Shown here one piece after another: positions 41,048-43,181 of a DNA stretch of 43,181 nucleotides. Source of the DNA: JAMOBE01 sp039908285 (GTDB lineage: Bacteria > Pseudomonadota > Alphaproteobacteria > Rhodospirillales > Rhodospirillaceae); the NCBI GenBank assembly GCA_039908285.1, contig JAMOBE010000025.1, forward strand, positions 1 to 43,181, in the 5' to 3' direction. Below the pieces are notes generated by a model that ran no database searches, was not told where the DNA came from, and saw only the letters and a program-made list of their open reading frames with translations. The first letter of the stretch is position 1, and the number at the start of each line of letters is the position of its first letter. The translations under genes and the position numbers were made by a program.

Positions 41048-42547
41048 CTACTTCCTGCCGTAGGACGGAACCAGCCCCTCGTCGGGGATGAGGCTGTCCT
41101 TGCCGTCGCCTTCCACCCGGATGCCTCCCTGGCCCTGCACGGCCTCCGGGGAACCGCTGAAGACGACCTTGGGCAGCCAGGTCGCCAGCCCGGGCGTCGT
41201 CCACAGCAGGGCCAGGCACAGCACCTGGATCGCCACGAAGGGCACGATGCCGCGATAGATGTGGCCCGTGGTGATGGATGGCGGCGCGACGCCTCGCAGG
41301 TAGAACAGGGAGAAGCCGAAGGGCGGGGTAAGGAAACTGGTCTGGAGGTTGATGCCGATCATGACGCCGAGCCACACCGGGTTGACGTCCATGGCCAGAA
41401 GTGTCGGCGCGGTCAGCGGCACGACGATGAAGATGATCTCGAAGGTGTCGAGGAAGAACCCGAGCAGGAACATCACCAGCATGACGACGAAAACGGCGGT
41501 GAAGGCGCCTCCCGGCAGGGCATAGAAGACGTCCGTCACCATCTTCTCGCCGCCGAGGCCGCGGAACACCAGCGAAAACACCGACGCTCCGATCAGGATG
41601 ACGAAGACCATGGAGCTGATGGTCAGGGTCGAGCGCATGACTTCGCGCAGAACCGTCATGTTGAGGCGCCGGTTGGCGGCCGCCAGCAGGATGGCGCCGA
41701 TGCCGCCCACCGAGGCCGACTCGGTCGGCGTCGCGATTCCGGCCAGGATCGACCCCAGCACGGCGATGATCAGCGCCAGCGGCGGCGTCAGCACCAGCAC
41801 CACGCGGCGCCCGAGCGCCTTGCGCTGGGCCGCGTCCATCACCAGCGGCGGACACGTCTCGGGCTGGAAGATCGCCTTGACCACCACCCAGGCCATGTAG
41901 AGCCCGGCCAGCAGCAGCCCCGGAATGATGGCGCCGACGAACAGGTCGCCGACGGACACCGGCTCGGGCGCGAAGTTGCCCTTCATCATCTGGGCGGTCG
42001 AGTTGGCGCCCTGCAGCATGTCGCCGACGAAGATCAGCACGGTGGAGGGCGGGATGATCTGGCCCAGGGTGCCGGAGGCGCAGATGACGCCGGTGGCGAG
42101 CTTCGGGTCGTAGCCGGCGCGCATCATGGCCGGCAGGCTCAGAAGCCCCATGGTCACCACCGTCGCCCCGACGATGCCGGTGGAGGCGGCAAGCAGGGCT
42201 CCGACGAAGACCACCGAAATGCCGAGCCCCCCCGGCATCCGCCCGAAGAGCTGTCCCATCGTCTCCAGCAGCGCCTCGGCGATCTTCGAGCGCTCCAGCA
42301 TGACGCCCATGAACACGAACAGGGGCACCGCCACCAGGATCTCGTTGGTCATCACCCCGAAGTAGCGGGATGCCAGCCCCGCCAGCAGGGCGTAGTCGAA
42401 GTGTCCGAGAAGATTGCCGAGAACCGCGAAGAACAGGGCGACTCCGGCCAGGGAGAAGGCGACCGGATAGCCGATCATCACCACGCCGATGGTCGCCGCG
42501 AACATGACGAGCGCGAGGATCTCGCCGACGCTGCTGGTCTCAGTCAT
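41048..42547 (-). CDS. dctM: TRAP transporter large permease (DctM family)
   Basis: 499 residues with about 12-13 membrane helices. Family segments include VPLFVFMGVMLERSKIAEALLE, GALLAASTGIVGATVVTMGLLSLPAMMRAGYDPKLATGVICASGTLGQIIPPS and GSILAGIATPTESASVG. It drives sodium- or proton-coupled uptake of the solute delivered by DctP. It is longer than the usual 425-430 residues, from an extended mid-loop (around KAIFQPETCPPLV) and a hydrophilic C-terminal tail of about 40 residues, features of the larger DctM subgroup. Its start overlaps the dctQ stop by 8 bases. Confidence 0.95.
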   Translation of the reverse strand: MTETSSVGEILALVMFAATIGVVMIGYPVAFSLAGVALFFAVLGNLLGHFDYALLAGLASRYFGVMTNEILVAVPLFVFMGVMLERSKIAEALLETMGQLFGRMPGGLGISVVFVGALLAASTGIVGATVVTMGLLSLPAMMRAGYDPKLATGVICASGTLGQIIPPSTVLIFVGDMLQGANSTAQMMKGNFAPEPVSVGDLFVGAIIPGLLLAGLYMAWVVVKAIFQPETCPPLVMDAAQRKALGRRVVLVLTPPLALIIAVLGSILAGIATPTESASVGGIGAILLAAANRRLNMTVLREVMRSTLTISSMVFVILIGASVFSLVFRGLGGEKMVTDVFYALPGGAFTAVFVVMLVMFLLGFFLDTFEIIFIVVPLTAPTLLAMDVNPVWLGVMIGINLQTSFLTPPFGFSLFYLRGVAPPSITTGHIYRGIVPFVAIQVLCLALLWTTPGLATWLPKVVFSGSPEAVQGQGGIRVEGDGKDSLIPDEGLVPSYGRK

Positions 42548-43100
42548 GTCGCGTCTCCGCCGTTTCCAATGCTTTCGCCGGTTCCGCCGGTTCGGCCTCT
42601 CCCATCAGCACCAGAATGCTGCGCGCCGCCATCGCCAGTCCCTGCATGGCCACCAGCCCGCAGAACACCAGGATCACCGACTTCAGGAGGTACACCGCCG
42701 GCAGGCCCCCCGCTTCGGACGACGGCTCGGCGATGCGCCAGGACATGGCGACGAACGACCAGCCGGTCCAGGCGATGACCACGAGCCACGGCAGCAGGAA
42801 AAACAGCGTTCCCAGCAGATCGACCCAGGCCTGGCGACGGCGGGACATCCGTTCGTAGAAGATATCGACGCGGACGTGACCCCCCTTGGCCATGGTATAG
42901 CTCGCCCCCACCATGAACACGCATGCGTGCATCCAGACGTAGGCCTGCTGCAGTCGGATGTCGCCGGTGTGGAACCCATAGCGAAGAACCACGACCGCGA
43001 AGCAGACCACCACCACGCCAAGCACCATCCACGACAGCGCGTGACCGATGACGTCATCGACGCGGTCGATGGCCCTTACGAATCGTTTGAGCACGTCCAC
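42540..43100 (-). CDS. dctQ: TRAP transporter small permease (DctQ family)
   Basis: 186 residues with four membrane helices, the accessory subunit that binds the large permease. Typical segments are ALSWMVLGVVVVCFAVVVLRY, the YVWMHACVFMVGASYTMAKGGHVRVDIFYERM core and LLPWLVVIAWTGWSF. The start is uncertain: GTG at 43100 has GGGGGAGG 5 bases upstream, while ATG at 43115 in the same frame has a weaker site and adds five residues. Longer in-frame starts read LTPALSPSRGRG, the translation of a dispersed palindrome (43134-43159), and are not real. The gene is complete at its 3' end and coupled to dctM. Confidence 0.92.
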   Translation of the reverse strand: MDVLKRFVRAIDRVDDVIGHALSWMVLGVVVVCFAVVVLRYGFHTGDIRLQQAYVWMHACVFMVGASYTMAKGGHVRVDIFYERMSRRRQAWVDLLGTLFFLLPWLVVIAWTGWSFVAMSWRIAEPSSEAGGLPAVYLLKSVILVFCGLVAMQGLAMAARSILVLMGEAEPAEPAKALETAETRHD

Positions 43101-43133
43101 GATTACCTCCCCCATCCGCTCCAACAACTTACT

Positions 43134-43159
43134 CCCTCTCCCCCTCGAGGGGGAGAGGG
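43134..43159. repeat. Perfect 26-bp palindrome, copy 3 of the dispersed CCCTCTCCCC element
   Basis: CCCTCTCCCCCTC joined to its exact complement (GAGGGGGAGAGGG), followed by CCGGGGTGAGGG, a form common between genes in many proteobacteria. Copies with the same core occur at 22274 and 30344. It separates dctQ from whatever lies beyond the window edge. Confidence 0.8.
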
Positions 43160-43181
43160 CCGGGGTGAGGGGGTGGGGCAA

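Noticed and set aside
40934..42778. 614-codon plus-strand frame over dctM
   Set aside because: It is antisense to the large TRAP permease; the His/Asp/Gln-rich translation is the complement of hydrophobic codons.

Overview
This is a GC-rich window from what looks like an alphaproteobacterium. Rhodospirillales or a Magnetospirillum-like lineage is my best guess, from codon use, dense GTGA/ATGA gene overlaps and gene content; I ran no similarity search. The main content is an 18.5 kb one-directional locus (3721-22260) that reads as an extracellular electron transfer, or outer-membrane cytochrome, system with its own assembly factors and its own sigma-54 two-component regulator.

Region by region. 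190-3534 (minus): a four-CBS/PAS/GGDEF/EAL c-di-GMP protein followed by a Tat-exported protein of unknown function, divergent from the cytochrome locus. 3721-22260 (plus): a sigma-54 promoter, tetraheme cytochrome, parvulin-type prolyl isomerase and outer-membrane barrel. A second sigma-54 promoter follows, with stacked palindromes. After it come three triheme c7-type cytochromes interrupted by a helical periplasmic protein, two NHL beta-propeller lipoproteins, an 11-heme cytochrome, ResB-like, TPR and ResA-like proteins, two histidine kinases (the first with an eroded ATPase domain), an NtrC-type regulator and a Sel1-repeat protein. The five cytochromes carry 24 CXXCH motifs.

22365-30342: surface polysaccharide genes. 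A cobalamin-type radical SAM enzyme (minus) is divergent from two tandem family-2 glycosyltransferases, a nucleotidyltransferase/HAD phosphatase fusion, an SDR epimerase, an RmlC-like cupin and a heptose-phosphate-type GHMP kinase, suggesting a modified GDP-heptose. 30408-33974: a YgiQ radical SAM protein, a secreted thermonuclease-like protein and a MazE/MazF toxin-antitoxin pair. 34051-39656: gap-pgk, a two-domain polyphosphate:AMP phosphotransferase and an ammonium transporter. 39903-43181: a TRAP transporter whose binding-protein gene faces its permease genes.

How the main locus may work (inference): the c7 proteins carry electrons through the periplasm. The barrel, the lipoprotein propellers and the tetraheme and 11-heme cytochromes form an outer-membrane conduit or surface structure. 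The prolyl isomerase and the ResA/ResB-like proteins assist folding and heme attachment. The kinases and NtrC-type protein probably activate the two sigma-54 promoters, which share TTCCCGA half-sites at similar distances upstream. No inner-membrane quinol oxidoreductase is present here, so electron entry must be encoded elsewhere. I saw no tRNA, rRNA, CRISPR array, transposase or phage gene.
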